Of a stretch of DNA of 64,000 nt, positions 37,065-46,364 are shown in pieces. A program made the position numbers and the translations under genes. The first letter of the stretch is position 1, and each line of letters starts with the position of its first letter. Source of the stretch: Silvibacterium dinghuense (lineage in GTDB: Bacteria; Acidobacteriota; Terriglobia; Terriglobales; Acidobacteriaceae); assembly GCF_004123295.1 (NCBI RefSeq), contig NZ_SDMK01000003.1:62001-126000 (forward strand), in the 5' to 3' direction. The notes under the pieces were generated by a model. It saw nothing but the letters and a program-made list of their open reading frames with translations. It ran no database searches and was not told the origin of the DNA.

Positions 37065-39341
37065 TTAGATCTCGTACCGTCTGCATGCCTCCAGCAGACG
37101 GCGCGACTCCACAACAGCATCGCCAACCGGAGTTGCCGGGCTTGGGCGATAAGGCGAGGACAGCCACGTCTGCTGCCACAGGTCGAGTGAAAAAGCAGCG
37201 CCACGATGGCGAGCCTCGAACCAGGCTTTCCAGCGCGCCGCGTAATAGTCGCGGGCAAGGCCGGACCAGGCCCGGGCAGCGTAATCGGAGAGCTCAGGCC
37301 ACCCCCAGGTCGTAATCAGCCGTCGCGCATTCTCGTCATAAAACGCGGCTTCAGCATTGTTGCGAGCCCAGGAGCGCGCTGCGGTGGTCCATGTCTCGAG
37401 CCGCCGGTCGGTGCGGATGTTCAGCAGCCCGTCCATGGCTTCCATCCACACAACAGCTTGCGCCGCGTGTCTCACCGCATCATCGCGTCTGTCTGGATAG
37501 AGTGCGACCGCAGCCGCCAGCACTTTGTCGACGTATCCTCCCACAGCCTGCACCGTAAGCTCGATGACGTCGTTTCGGTAAAGCTCCGATCCACCCAGCT
37601 GCGGAGCACATGCGAGAAAGAGCTCGACGGCCTGCTGATACTCCGGGCCTGCATTCACGGCGACGGCCTCGGGATGGCTGCCGGGCTCCGTCTGCCAGGC
37701 CTGCTTGGTCATCCAGATGTGGCTACCGTAAGCAGTCTTTTGCAAAAGCTCCCACGCCTTGCGCATGCTCTCGGGGCAGGCTCCGTAGCGCGATCGGCAG
37801 TAGGCAGGAATCCAGATGTCGAGATCGATCGCCTCACGCTGCCAGGCCGCATCGGTCATCAGCTCATAGACGACTTCGTTATTCTCAATGCCTTCCGGGC
37901 ACATGCTCCATCCGGCAAGATTTCCGCGCTGCGCACTCGCGAGCGCCGCAGCGCCTGCTGAGGCCATCAGAGAGAGGTTGCCCTTGATATTGTTGTTGCC
38001 CCCAAAGGTGTGGGCCATGCCATGCAGCCACTGCTTGCCGAAAAACGCCTTCTGCAGCTTCCATTGCTCAGGCGAGTATTTGCCTTTCACATCCGCTGCG
38101 AGGTCATTCGAATAATCGAGAATCAGCATGCGATCGTCCGGCACGCCGCGCAGTAGCGCGGCAACGGCTGCGTTATCCCAGAACTTCGCGTCGTAAACGA
38201 AGGCCCAGCCCTGCATCACCCAGGTTCCCTCAGGATCACCGGCAAGGATGCCTTCATAAACGGTGCGGCCGAAACGCTCCAGGTCTTTCTCCCGATGCTC
38301 TTCGCGCACCGGCACCGAAAGCTCATTGAAGGTGTCCGCAAGATAGTAGGAGACCTCTCCGTACTCCGCCTTGTAGCGCTCGATGAAGCGCTTTCCGATC
38401 TCGCGATAAAGCTCCGTCTGTCCCGGGTGCAGGATAAAGGTCCGTGTACTGCGAGGGATGGTCTTGAATTCCTCCGGCAGCCAAAGGAGCGTGAAGGTCT
38501 CTGCCTCGGGATGGACTCTCTTGAAGCCCTGTGGCACAAAACCGGCAAAGGCAGGAGCCACCGGCTTCATGTCCAGCTCACGCATCCGGTCGAGAATCTT
38601 CTTCTGGAGAAGACGCTTCTGCTCGATCCAATTCTGGGAAAGAGGCCCATCGAAGTTGTTGATGTTGCCCATCCGGTGCCAGGGAAGATGGCCCGGGCCC
38701 GTGGAGAATTGGTCGACCTCGCTTTCGCTGAGGCCGAAAGAGAGCCATACCTGCTGCCAGATGGCCTCCTGCCCCTCCATGGCCAGCGGCATATTGATGC
38801 CGTGCAAGGCCATCCAGTCCAGCTCGCGCTCCCATCGCGCCCAGTCCCAGAAAGCCATGGTGTACCCGTAGGTGCAGGGATTCAGGTACTGGACAAACCG
38901 ATACGGGCAGACCACCCGCTGCGCCGCCGCTGTCGGCCACTGCGCAGGCAAATCCAGATGTTGCCCGCTCCAGGTAATCATCGAACCGCAGCTCTCGCGC
39001 AGGTACGAATAAACACCGCGGCAGATGGCGACGGCGCTGCTTCCGCGGACCTTCAGCCTGCCCTCGGCAGCCTCGATCTCATAAACTTCCTGCTCTCCCT
39101 CGAGCGGAATCTCGGAGATCTCGATCTCCGGGAAGGCCTCTCCGAGCTGGCGCACGAGCACCGACCGGGCTGCGTCGCTGGCTGTTCGCGGCCTGCCCTC
39201 ATGAGATATCCCACCCCTTCCGGTAAGGGCCGCGCCATCCCGCCTATAGACCATCGCAGCCAACTCGCCCGGAGCCAGTGCAACCCCTGCGCCCCCACAG
39301 GAGATCTCAAGAAATTTTCTTCGCGTCAGCAAAAGCGACAT
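37065..39341 (-). CDS. GH89 alpha-N-acetylglucosaminidase (NAGLU-like)
   Basis: Exo-alpha-N-acetylglucosaminidase of 758 residues, Tat-exported (LLTRRKFLEISCGGAG). The ATG at 39341 has GGAGGG only one or two bases before it; a TTG three codons later (39332) has better spacing and may be the true start. The small N-terminal domain is followed by the catalytic barrel: CTYGYTMAFWDWARWERELDWMALHG-type region, LPWHRMGNINNFDGPL, the catalytic E340 in YLADTFNELS, NNIKGN, and E483 in MCPEGIENNEVVYE. The C-terminal all-helical domain carries the rest. The full NAGLU architecture is present. It is the first gene of the operon with the HGSNAT-like protein and the TonB receptor. Substrates could be mucin-type alpha-GlcNAc or heparan-like glycans. 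Confidence 0.93.
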   Translation of the reverse strand: MSLLLTRRKFLEISCGGAGVALAPGELAAMVYRRDGAALTGRGGISHEGRPRTASDAARSVLVRQLGEAFPEIEISEIPLEGEQEVYEIEAAEGRLKVRGSSAVAICRGVYSYLRESCGSMITWSGQHLDLPAQWPTAAAQRVVCPYRFVQYLNPCTYGYTMAFWDWARWERELDWMALHGINMPLAMEGQEAIWQQVWLSFGLSESEVDQFSTGPGHLPWHRMGNINNFDGPLSQNWIEQKRLLQKKILDRMRELDMKPVAPAFAGFVPQGFKRVHPEAETFTLLWLPEEFKTIPRSTRTFILHPGQTELYREIGKRFIERYKAEYGEVSYYLADTFNELSVPVREEHREKDLERFGRTVYEGILAGDPEGTWVMQGWAFVYDAKFWDNAAVAALLRGVPDDRMLILDYSNDLAADVKGKYSPEQWKLQKAFFGKQWLHGMAHTFGGNNNIKGNLSLMASAGAAALASAQRGNLAGWSMCPEGIENNEVVYELMTDAAWQREAIDLDIWIPAYCRSRYGACPESMRKAWELLQKTAYGSHIWMTKQAWQTEPGSHPEAVAVNAGPEYQQAVELFLACAPQLGGSELYRNDVIELTVQAVGGYVDKVLAAAVALYPDRRDDAVRHAAQAVVWMEAMDGLLNIRTDRRLETWTTAARSWARNNAEAAFYDENARRLITTWGWPELSDYAARAWSGLARDYYAARWKAWFEARHRGAAFSLDLWQQTWLSSPYRPSPATPVGDAVVESRRLLEACRRYEI

Positions 39342-39507
39342 TCCCTCCAGTGGCAGGAGTGTCCCTTCGCCGTAGTAGCCGATGGAAGCTAATTCACCGT
39401 TCCATGCACCGTTTTCACTGTTAAAACGCCCTCAGAGCAAAGGCAACTTCAACAAAACAAAACGCATATCAAAATAGCCGCAGGTTGGCGAAAGGAGTCA
39501 CCAACGA

Positions 39508-40770
39508 TCAGGGCTGAATGATCCGCCAGGCAATGAGGCGCGATTCCGGAGCATTGCCGCCCACGCTTGTCGTTTCAAGCAGAGCCTCGAAGTGAGGCAT
39601 ATGGGTCGAAGTCGCTCCAATCCGATGAGCAAAATCGTCGAAGCTGCGAGAGTTAAAGGGAAAGTCCGCTGCCGATTCGGTGCCAGCCATGCCGGTCCCC
39701 TCGAAGAGCAGCACATTGCCGTCATCTCCAAGACCGGGCAGAAAAGCCAATACCCCGTAGCTGCGCCGGAAACCGTTCGACAGCGCTTCATAGTAAATGG
39801 GTGCCTCGCCACTCTGGAGATGCTTATTGCGCACATACCCTTCGGAGGTCTTCCAGTCGTAATTCACATCGAAGTTCAGGCGGTCGGCGAAAAGCGCAAT
39901 CCAGGGATTGGCCCCGATGCCCCCGATCAGAACGATATTGGAGCTCTTGAGGTCGTCCAGGCGCAGCACCCGCGCATTGCGCGTCTCCACATCCGCGTTG
40001 ACAGCTTCAGGAAGCCGGCCGAGCCGCATGGCCAGATTCAGGTCTGCCGTACTCGTATATTGGTGGGCCGCAAACCAGTTAGAAGTGAGCTCCGCATTGC
40101 CCACGCGTGGATTCGACTGCTCCAGATAGCTGCCGCTGAGGTACTCGTCGAGCGGAACCGCCGCCTGAATGAGCTCCTGGTAAAGCACCAGTGCGTCATC
40201 GGAAGGCACGAGAATGGCCCGCTGGCCGGGCGCAAAGATACCCGACCACAAGAGATGGGATGGGCTGTCGATGCGCGCCCTCATCCATAGATGAAAGCCC
40301 CATCCCGCAAGAATCAGGAGTATGACGGAGGCAGCGGCGATACCCAGCCACTGCCGCCGGTGAGGCCTGTCTTCGCTCCTTATTTCGCTCTCCGGGAGAG
40401 CCGCCTCCGGCTTCACGGCCACAGAGGAGGATGGAATCGGAGGAGCGGTCACCAGAACACTCTGCCGCGGCTCGAAAACCGGCACGTATCCGCCCTTGGG
40501 GATCGAAATCACCATCGGCGAGTGCGGAGCTTCGGATTCGAAATACTCGTCCAGCCTCAACCGCAGCAGGCGAGCCTGCGTCCGGACAATGCTGTCTTCC
40601 GAAGCGATGTAGTGGGGAGAGCGCGAGAAGACATGAATGCCGATCTGCTGCTCGTTAATTTCGCGAGCCTTGCCCTCGAGAGTCCTTAGACAGATGAACT
40701 CGAGAAAGCGCGCGAGGCGAACGGATTTGGCAAACGTTCGCGAGGAGAGAATCTGGCGCAGCAGGGCCAA
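39508..40770 (-). CDS. Membrane-anchored winged-helix regulator (CadC-like architecture)
   Basis: About 420 residues: an N-terminal DNA-binding-type domain common in Acidobacteria (SSRTFAKSVRLARFLEFICLRTLEGKAREINEQQIGIHVF, then IVRTQARLLRLRLDEYF), a proline-rich linker, one transmembrane helix near 140-162 (WLGIAAASVILLILAGWGF), and a C-terminal extracytoplasmic domain with no recognised family. The start is unclear: 40770 is TTG, and upstream in frame there is no ATG or GTG before a stop, although AAGGAGG occurs 27 bases earlier. It lies next to the GH89 operon on the same strand and may sense a periplasmic sugar for it. Confidence 0.75.
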   Translation of the reverse strand: MALLRQILSSRTFAKSVRLARFLEFICLRTLEGKAREINEQQIGIHVFSRSPHYIASEDSIVRTQARLLRLRLDEYFESEAPHSPMVISIPKGGYVPVFEPRQSVLVTAPPIPSSSVAVKPEAALPESEIRSEDRPHRRQWLGIAAASVILLILAGWGFHLWMRARIDSPSHLLWSGIFAPGQRAILVPSDDALVLYQELIQAAVPLDEYLSGSYLEQSNPRVGNAELTSNWFAAHQYTSTADLNLAMRLGRLPEAVNADVETRNARVLRLDDLKSSNIVLIGGIGANPWIALFADRLNFDVNYDWKTSEGYVRNKHLQSGEAPIYYEALSNGFRRSYGVLAFLPGLGDDGNVLLFEGTGMAGTESAADFPFNSRSFDDFAHRIGATSTHMPHFEALLETTSVGGNAPESRLIAWRIIQP

Positions 40771-41140
40771 CCGCTCATCCGTCGTCTCCGTATCGTCCTC
40801 CTTATTTTCTGTACGCCTGTAGGGTGGGAGGGCCCGTCACCACGTAGGAAATTCATTCCACACATCATAGCGAGGTGCTTCCTGAAGGGGCAATCGCGCA
40901 GGAGAAGTCGACAAAACTCGCCCGCTTATCGGGTTCCGGGCAACTTCGCCGGCAATAAAGGGAAGAAACATCGCGGATCAAGGTTGTTCAGAGAATGGCG
41001 CCTGGCATGGCACCAACAAAGTCAAAAATGGGACACACGCAAAAACAGCACCTAAGCGGAATCCGCTTACTGTGCCCTTATCGTGTCCATTTTGATTGCC
41101 ACTGTGGGTCGCCACTCAAAGCGAAGCGCTTTTGTTTGAG
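40771..41140. other. Intergenic region with fold-back element next to tRNA
   Basis: No gene is supported. The left half is unremarkable. The right half contains a 70-base imperfect inverted repeat (41025-41093) and a hairpin that runs into the tRNA 3' end. Confidence 0.5.
41025..41093. repeat. Imperfect fold-back element
   Basis: AAAATGG pairs with CCATTTT at the ends, then ACAC with GTGT. An inner stem follows: GCAC with GTGC and TAAGCGGA with TCCGCTTA, closing without a loop of note. This nested structure, 48 bp from the tRNA-Asp 3' end, resembles a small MITE-like remnant or a structured RNA. It has no coding potential. Confidence 0.45.

Positions 41141-41144
<4 letters not shown>
41111..41144 (-). 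terminator. Hairpin at the tRNA-Asp 3' end
   Basis: GCCACTCAAA (41111-41120) pairs with TTTGAGTGGC (41135-41144). The right arm overlaps the encoded CCA, so the hairpin would form just past the mature tRNA. No T tract is seen. It could help 3' processing or mark an old integration site. Confidence 0.4.
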
Positions 41145-41555
<411 letters not shown>

Positions 41556-43550
41556 CTATTTCGTTGCCTGCTGAAGTACGCCCGTCTGGCCCGAGGATTC
41601 CGGCTGCACAACAATCCCGTCGTAGAGCGACGCAGCGACGAGACGGCCGCCCATGGTATGCACCCGGCGTACACGCCAGCCCGTATCCCACCACTTCCAT
41701 GACTTTTCCGTAGGATCCACGGCGAAAACCAGGGTGGAATCGAGTGACGTGATCACCACGCGCTTCATCGATTCGTTCCAGTCCACGCTGGCGATATTGC
41801 CAAACGGCAGATTGGTCATCGCTTCCCATGTCTGCCCCTGGTCCTTGCTGAAGAAGGCGCCTTCGCGGCCCCCGAGCCACAGCGTACCGTCGGGCTGCGT
41901 AGTCAAGGCCTGTACCTGGGTCAGCTTCGCCGGCAGAGCAACGGCCTTCCAGTTCATGCCGCTGTCATCGGAAACACGCAGGTCATTCCGGCGCGCCGCA
42001 AAGACCACCGGCCCGTGTTCGTCGACAAAGCGATAGTCCGCATCGTTCAGAACCGGTCCGGTCCACGTCGCACCCTGCGTCACGCTGCGATACACCCCGG
42101 TCGACGTGGCGGCGAACCACACCGTACCGCTCACCGCGATGCTGTTCACCTGTCCATCGATCGGTGTCGGCTTGTCTGCTTCCGTCACCGTCTTCTTTTC
42201 GCGCTTGCCGTGCCGCGTCACCAGGACGGTCTTTTCTCGCGTGTTCGCAACCATGCCGTCCTGCTGCCAGGTGCTGCCGTCCCAGCGGAAGAGACCGTGG
42301 TTCGTGCCCGCGAAAATTGTCCCGTCATCGCTCTGCACCAGGCTGAAAACATCGCGGCCATCCAGTCCCTGGCTACGCTGCGCCCACGTCCGGCCGCCGT
42401 CTTCGGAGACAAAAACCCCGCCATAGCTCTTGTCGTTCACCACGCCGGCATAGAGCGTCTCGGGCTTCTTCGCATCGGTCAGAAACGCCGTCACCTGCCG
42501 CTGGGATATGCCTGCATTCGACGCCGTGAAGGTTGCAGCCCCATCCATGCTCGCCAGCACACCGCTGCGGTCGGTCGCCAGCAGCACGTGCTTATCGTCC
42601 TTCGGATCTACATAGACGTCATTGATGATTACGTCAGGTCCGGTCATCCGGGCCCAGTTCGCGCCGCCATCCGCCGTCTTGTAGAGACCCTCAGTCGTGC
42701 CCGCATACACAATGTTGCGATTGACCGGATCCTGCATCAGCACACGCGTGCGCCGCGCCGTCGAAGGAATACCCTGCACCTTCCGGAACACTTCCCCGCC
42801 CGTATCGCTCAGATAGATTCCCGAACAGGCGCTGGCATACACCACGCTTGGCCGCGCGGGATCGATGATGATCGAGAACACATCCGAATCGTCGATCACG
42901 CCCTGCTTGATGTTCTTCCAGTTCGCACCGCCATCGGTGGTCTTCCACGGCAGGTGCCAGGTTCCGGCATAGATCGTCTTCGGGTCCTGGGGATCGATAG
43001 CCACCGACTCCACCTTGCGGATCTCGCCGCTGCCCTGCGGACTGATCTGCGCCCAGTGCTCGCCGCCATCTTCGCTGCGATAAATACCGCTGATCGCACC
43101 GGCAACCAGAATCTTGGAATTAGACGGAGCCTGCGCAAACGAGCGCACCGACTGCCCTTCCATGCCAGCAAAGGACGTCCAGCTCTGGCCCGCATCATGG
43201 CTCACGTAGATGCCGCCACCATCCCGGGTCATCCTCCAGACCGCGGCATAAATCGTCTTCGGATCGGCCTCATCGACGGCCAGGTTATCGACGACCAGGT
43301 CGTCGGTCTTTCCCAGGCGAGCCAGGCGCTTCCAGCTGGCGCCGCCATCGTTGGATTCATAAATCCAGCTATCCAGTGTTCCCAGATAGAGATGCTGCGG
43401 GTGTGTGGGATCAAAGGCAAAGCTGCGGGCGTCACCACCCTCCGGCCCGACCGATACCCAGGGCGTGGATGCGCCCAGGGCGGAAGCGGCTGGAAGAGAA
43501 GCGAACACGGCACAACCAAGGAGAAAAGACTGCAGACGGCGATAGTTCAT
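41556..43550 (-). CDS. Exported Asp-box (BNR/sortilin/YCF48-like) beta-propeller protein
   Basis: A 664-residue protein with a signal peptide (FLLGCAVFASLPAASALG) followed by repeated propeller blades. At least eight Asp boxes of the S/T-x-D-x-G-x-x-W form are visible: SNDGGASW, SHDAGQSW, SEDGGEHW, TTDGGANW, TADGGANW, SEDGGRTW, SDDSGMNW and SKDQGQTW. Related proteins include sialidases, sortilin (VPS10) and photosystem assembly factor YCF48. Sialidase catalytic residues (an arginine triad with RIP motif) are not evident, so a binding or scaffolding role is more likely than catalysis. It stands alone between the tRNA and the OmpA-like gene. Confidence 0.8.
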   Translation of the reverse strand: MNYRRLQSFLLGCAVFASLPAASALGASTPWVSVGPEGGDARSFAFDPTHPQHLYLGTLDSWIYESNDGGASWKRLARLGKTDDLVVDNLAVDEADPKTIYAAVWRMTRDGGGIYVSHDAGQSWTSFAGMEGQSVRSFAQAPSNSKILVAGAISGIYRSEDGGEHWAQISPQGSGEIRKVESVAIDPQDPKTIYAGTWHLPWKTTDGGANWKNIKQGVIDDSDVFSIIIDPARPSVVYASACSGIYLSDTGGEVFRKVQGIPSTARRTRVLMQDPVNRNIVYAGTTEGLYKTADGGANWARMTGPDVIINDVYVDPKDDKHVLLATDRSGVLASMDGAATFTASNAGISQRQVTAFLTDAKKPETLYAGVVNDKSYGGVFVSEDGGRTWAQRSQGLDGRDVFSLVQSDDGTIFAGTNHGLFRWDGSTWQQDGMVANTREKTVLVTRHGKREKKTVTEADKPTPIDGQVNSIAVSGTVWFAATSTGVYRSVTQGATWTGPVLNDADYRFVDEHGPVVFAARRNDLRVSDDSGMNWKAVALPAKLTQVQALTTQPDGTLWLGGREGAFFSKDQGQTWEAMTNLPFGNIASVDWNESMKRVVITSLDSTLVFAVDPTEKSWKWWDTGWRVRRVHTMGGRLVAASLYDGIVVQPESSGQTGVLQQATK

Positions 43551-43646
43551 AGTGGGTTACGGATTTCGATCGTTATTGGGATGATACTCCCGCCGGAAGC
43601 GGGAACGGTTCCCCAGTACAAGGCCTGTTTCCTCTCTTGGTACAAA

Positions 43647-43680
43647 AGCAAAAGGCCAGCCTCGCGGCTGGCCTTTTGCT
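43647..43680 (-). terminator. Terminator after the OmpA-like gene
   Basis: A perfect 15-bp stem: AGCAAAAGGCCAGCC (43647-43661) with GGCTGGCCTTTTGCT (43666-43680) and a 4-base loop. The arm ends supply T runs for both directions. Confidence 0.85.
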
Positions 43681-43716
43681 GATCCTCAGCGGAGATTTGC
43701 ATCCCCGCCGATTGGC

Positions 43717-45399
43717 TTACTGCTGTGCAGCCTTCTTCTTCTTGTGGTGGTGGGCCGGGGCAAGCGCCTTGCGGGGCTGAGCCTTCACAGAGGACTCATC
43801 CACGGCGGTCGTACCAGTCACGTCGTTGTCGAAGGTGGCGCCGGCGGGCACGAGGTAGTTGTCGACCTCGTTGGTGCCGGTGGTGCCGGTCCGCACCGTG
43901 ATGCGGCTGGCATCAATGCCCTTCTCCGTTACCAGGTAGTCCTTGGTGTTCACCGCACGCTGCGCAGCCAGATTCGGCTCGACTTCGTGGCGGTGATGAC
44001 GACCCTTGACCTCAGGTGCCGGAGCGGTGTTGCCAACAACAACCAGGGTGGCGTCGGAGGCGCGCTGAGCATTCAGAGCGACATCGTCAAGGCAGCCCTT
44101 CGCGTCGTTGTCTACGCGAGCCGGACGGCGCTTGTCGTGATCGAACTGGATGGTGCAGAGCGTCTGCGTCTTCGGAGCCGGAGCCGGAGGAGCCTGGACA
44201 TCGACCGTGGTCGTGCCCGAAGCAGTCTGGCCCTTGTCGTCAGCCACGTTGCAGGTCACCGTGATGCTGCCAGCCGGCGCACCGGTGGTCGACAGCGTCG
44301 CCGTGTTGCCGTTGCCGCTGATCGTGCCGGCAGAGGCTTGGTAGGTGTAGGTCAGCGGACGGTTCTGCGGGCTCACGCCGGTCGCAGTGATCGTCGAGCT
44401 GTCACCCGGCTTCACCGACGAGGGGTTCGCCGAGCAGCTGACCGTCGGCGGCTCGAACTGCTTCACCGTGAACTGCGCGGTGCAGTCAGCCGACTCGCCA
44501 GGCTTGTTGCCTTCGGTCACGTGGCCGGTCACCGTGTAGGAACCGGGGGCCAGGCTCGCCGTGTCGATCTTGCCTTCGGAGCTGCTGCCGCTCACCGTCA
44601 CACCCTGGCCGCTCCAGCTGTAGGAAGCAGTCTTCTTGGGGTTCAGGTTCGTGGCGGTGCCGGTAACGGTGATCGGGTCACCCGGATAGACCGAGTTCGG
44701 GCTCACCGCGCAGGAGTACTGCACCGGCGGAGGCGGTACGATGTTGCCGAACTTGAAGACCAGACCGGTGCTCAGACGGGCATTGCCGACGTTCGCGCGG
44801 CCGCCAAAGGCAACTTCAGGTCCGTAGTTCGCGTGGAAATACTCATAGTCTGCCTGGAACAGGCGAAGACCCAGGCGATGATGCCAGAACGGCAGATCGT
44901 AGTCCAGACCGCCGCCGGCCGTCAGAGCCGGACCCCAGGTGTAGTTATGCGCCGCGTAGGGTTCGTCGTTCGGACCACCCAGGCGGACACCGCCGGCCAG
45001 ACCGTGAACGAAGGGCGTCATGCCCTGCAGCGGGAAACGGAAAATGATACCGGCCTGCGCGGTCTGCGCGCCGTCATTGTTCCCATCCGGATGGTTGGCG
45101 TACTCAACCTGGCCGCCCACATACTTGTTGAAGTAGTATGCGCCGCTGATGATGGCACCGTAGTCAATCGACGAGTAGCTGTCGGAGAACGTCGTGCCAT
45201 CCAGCTGAGGGGTCTGAACAGTACCCTTCGGAGCCAGGTACGAATAACCGGCAAAGATGTCAATCCGTGACACCGGAGCCTCTGCCGCAGCAGAGGGCGT
45301 TGAGGACGAACTCTGCCCATACATGCTCGATGCGCCAAGTCCTACAGCACACCCCACAAGCAGAATTCGGCTCAAAGGATTCAAGAAACGAGAATGCAT
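43717..45399 (-). CDS. Chimeric outer-membrane protein: beta barrel, Ig/PKD-like repeats and OmpA-like C-terminus
   Basis: A protein of about 560 residues. ATG 45399 (MHSRFLNPLSRILL) is chosen because GGAGG lies 8 bases ahead. The signal peptide ends near SSMYGQ. An eight-strand-type barrel follows (FAGYSYLAPKG to GLVFKFG). Two Ig/PKD-like modules then start CAVSPNSVYPGDPITVTG and CSANPSSVKPGDSSTITA. A divergent OmpA-like domain follows (TLCTIQFDHDKRRPARV, then NLAAQRAVNTKDYLVTEKG). The tail is rich in His and Lys (APAHHHKKKKA). It could tether the outer membrane to peptidoglycan. The extra Ig modules between barrel and OmpA domain make it longer than usual OmpA. Confidence 0.82.
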   Translation of the reverse strand: MHSRFLNPLSRILLVGCAVGLGASSMYGQSSSSTPSAAAEAPVSRIDIFAGYSYLAPKGTVQTPQLDGTTFSDSYSSIDYGAIISGAYYFNKYVGGQVEYANHPDGNNDGAQTAQAGIIFRFPLQGMTPFVHGLAGGVRLGGPNDEPYAAHNYTWGPALTAGGGLDYDLPFWHHRLGLRLFQADYEYFHANYGPEVAFGGRANVGNARLSTGLVFKFGNIVPPPPVQYSCAVSPNSVYPGDPITVTGTATNLNPKKTASYSWSGQGVTVSGSSSEGKIDTASLAPGSYTVTGHVTEGNKPGESADCTAQFTVKQFEPPTVSCSANPSSVKPGDSSTITATGVSPQNRPLTYTYQASAGTISGNGNTATLSTTGAPAGSITVTCNVADDKGQTASGTTTVDVQAPPAPAPKTQTLCTIQFDHDKRRPARVDNDAKGCLDDVALNAQRASDATLVVVGNTAPAPEVKGRHHRHEVEPNLAAQRAVNTKDYLVTEKGIDASRITVRTGTTGTNEVDNYLVPAGATFDNDVTGTTAVDESSVKAQPRKALAPAHHHKKKKAAQQ

Positions 45400-45776
45400 G
45401 CGCCTATCCTCCAAAACCTTTGGAAATCGAACAAAAACCACTTTAAGGCCTAACTGGTACAGGCCAGGATTACAAAACCATCATCACGACTGCAGCGAAA
45501 GTCTGGAACTGCAGAAAATCTGACATTGCGGAAACGAAACCATGAGCAAGCCGGATGACTCTGTGCGGCGGTATTCAAACTACCACACTTTCTTTTTGTT
45601 AGAGCATAATTTCTTCAACGAGTTGCCTGCACTTGCGAGGATTTTTTTCTTCCTTCCGGCAACTTCTACATACCCTGCAAAGCATCTCGCAGGCACGTCG
45701 CAGACCTCGCCAGCCGCTCTTTTCCCTTGCCATGAGGAACGATCGTCAACGAATTGCAACTTATTGAAACATCATA
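45400..45776. other. Intergenic region upstream of the OmpA-like gene
   Basis: About 380 bases. It must contain the OmpA-like gene promoter. No terminator hairpin for nuoB was recognised. Nothing else was seen. Confidence 0.5.
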
Positions 45777-46364
45777 CTATTGCAGATTGAGTGCCCGCTT
45801 CAGACTGCCCCGCTCGCGCTGAATTTTTTCCTGCAGCAGCGTAATCGCATAAAGAAGCTGCTCCGGACGGGGCGGACACCCCGGGACATACACATCGACA
45901 GGTATCACCTGATTCACCCCCTGCAGGAGTGCGTAGTTGTTGAATACGCCTCCCGAGGTCGCACAGGCCCCCATCGAGATCACCCACTTGGGCTCCGGCA
46001 TCTGGTCATAGAGACGCTTGATCACCGGCGCCATTTTGTTCGACACGCGCCCCGCAATCACCATCAGGTCCGACTGCCGCGGAGACGGCCGGAAGACCTC
46101 TGCCCCGAAACGCGCCACGTCGAAACGCGATGCTCCCATCGACATCATCTCGATCGCGCAGCAGGCCAGGCCGAAGGTCATGGGCCATACCGAATTCTTG
46201 CGAATCCAGTTCACTGCCGCATCCAGAGAGGTCAGGAATACACCGTCCGGCTGGTCATAGCCGTAGCTGACTTCTGCCAGCTTCTGACGGTTCTTCGCGC
46301 TGCTCTCCAGTGCCCCGAAAAGATACCGATCCTGCATCGTGCTGCCGTTCGTGGCGTCGCTCAT
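45777..46364 (-). CDS. nuoB: NADH-quinone oxidoreductase subunit B
   Basis: Subunit of the complex I connecting module that carries the terminal N2 [4Fe-4S] cluster and hands electrons to quinone. The cluster cysteines are all present: [20 protein letters not shown] and [11 protein letters not shown], in a typical NuoB frame ([33 protein letters not shown]). Start chosen at ATG 46364 (MSDATNG). Length 195 is in the usual range. It is unusual that no other nuo gene flanks it: an OmpA-like gene lies on one side and amt, divergent, on the other. It may be a second or displaced copy, or the one split off from the main operon. Confidence 0.95.
   Translation of the reverse strand: MSDATNGSTMQDRYLFGALESSAKNRQKLAEVSYGYDQPDGVFLTSLDAAVNWIRKNSVWPMTFGLACCAIEMMSMGASRFDVARFGAEVFRPSPRQSDLMVIAGRVSNKMAPVIKRLYDQMPEPKWVISMGACATSGGVFNNYALLQGVNQVIPVDVYVPGCPPRPEQLLYAITLLQEKIQRERGSLKRALNLQ

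Noticed and set aside
42015-43682. Long plus-strand frame opposite the Asp-box protein gene
   Set aside because: Antisense shadow: Arg/His-rich low-complexity translation, no family motif, while the minus strand encodes regular Asp boxes.
43744-45270. 508-codon plus-strand frame opposite the OmpA-like gene
   Set aside because: Shadow in GC-rich sequence; the composition is repetitive Arg/Val/Gly and the opposite strand has signal peptide, barrel and Ig modules.
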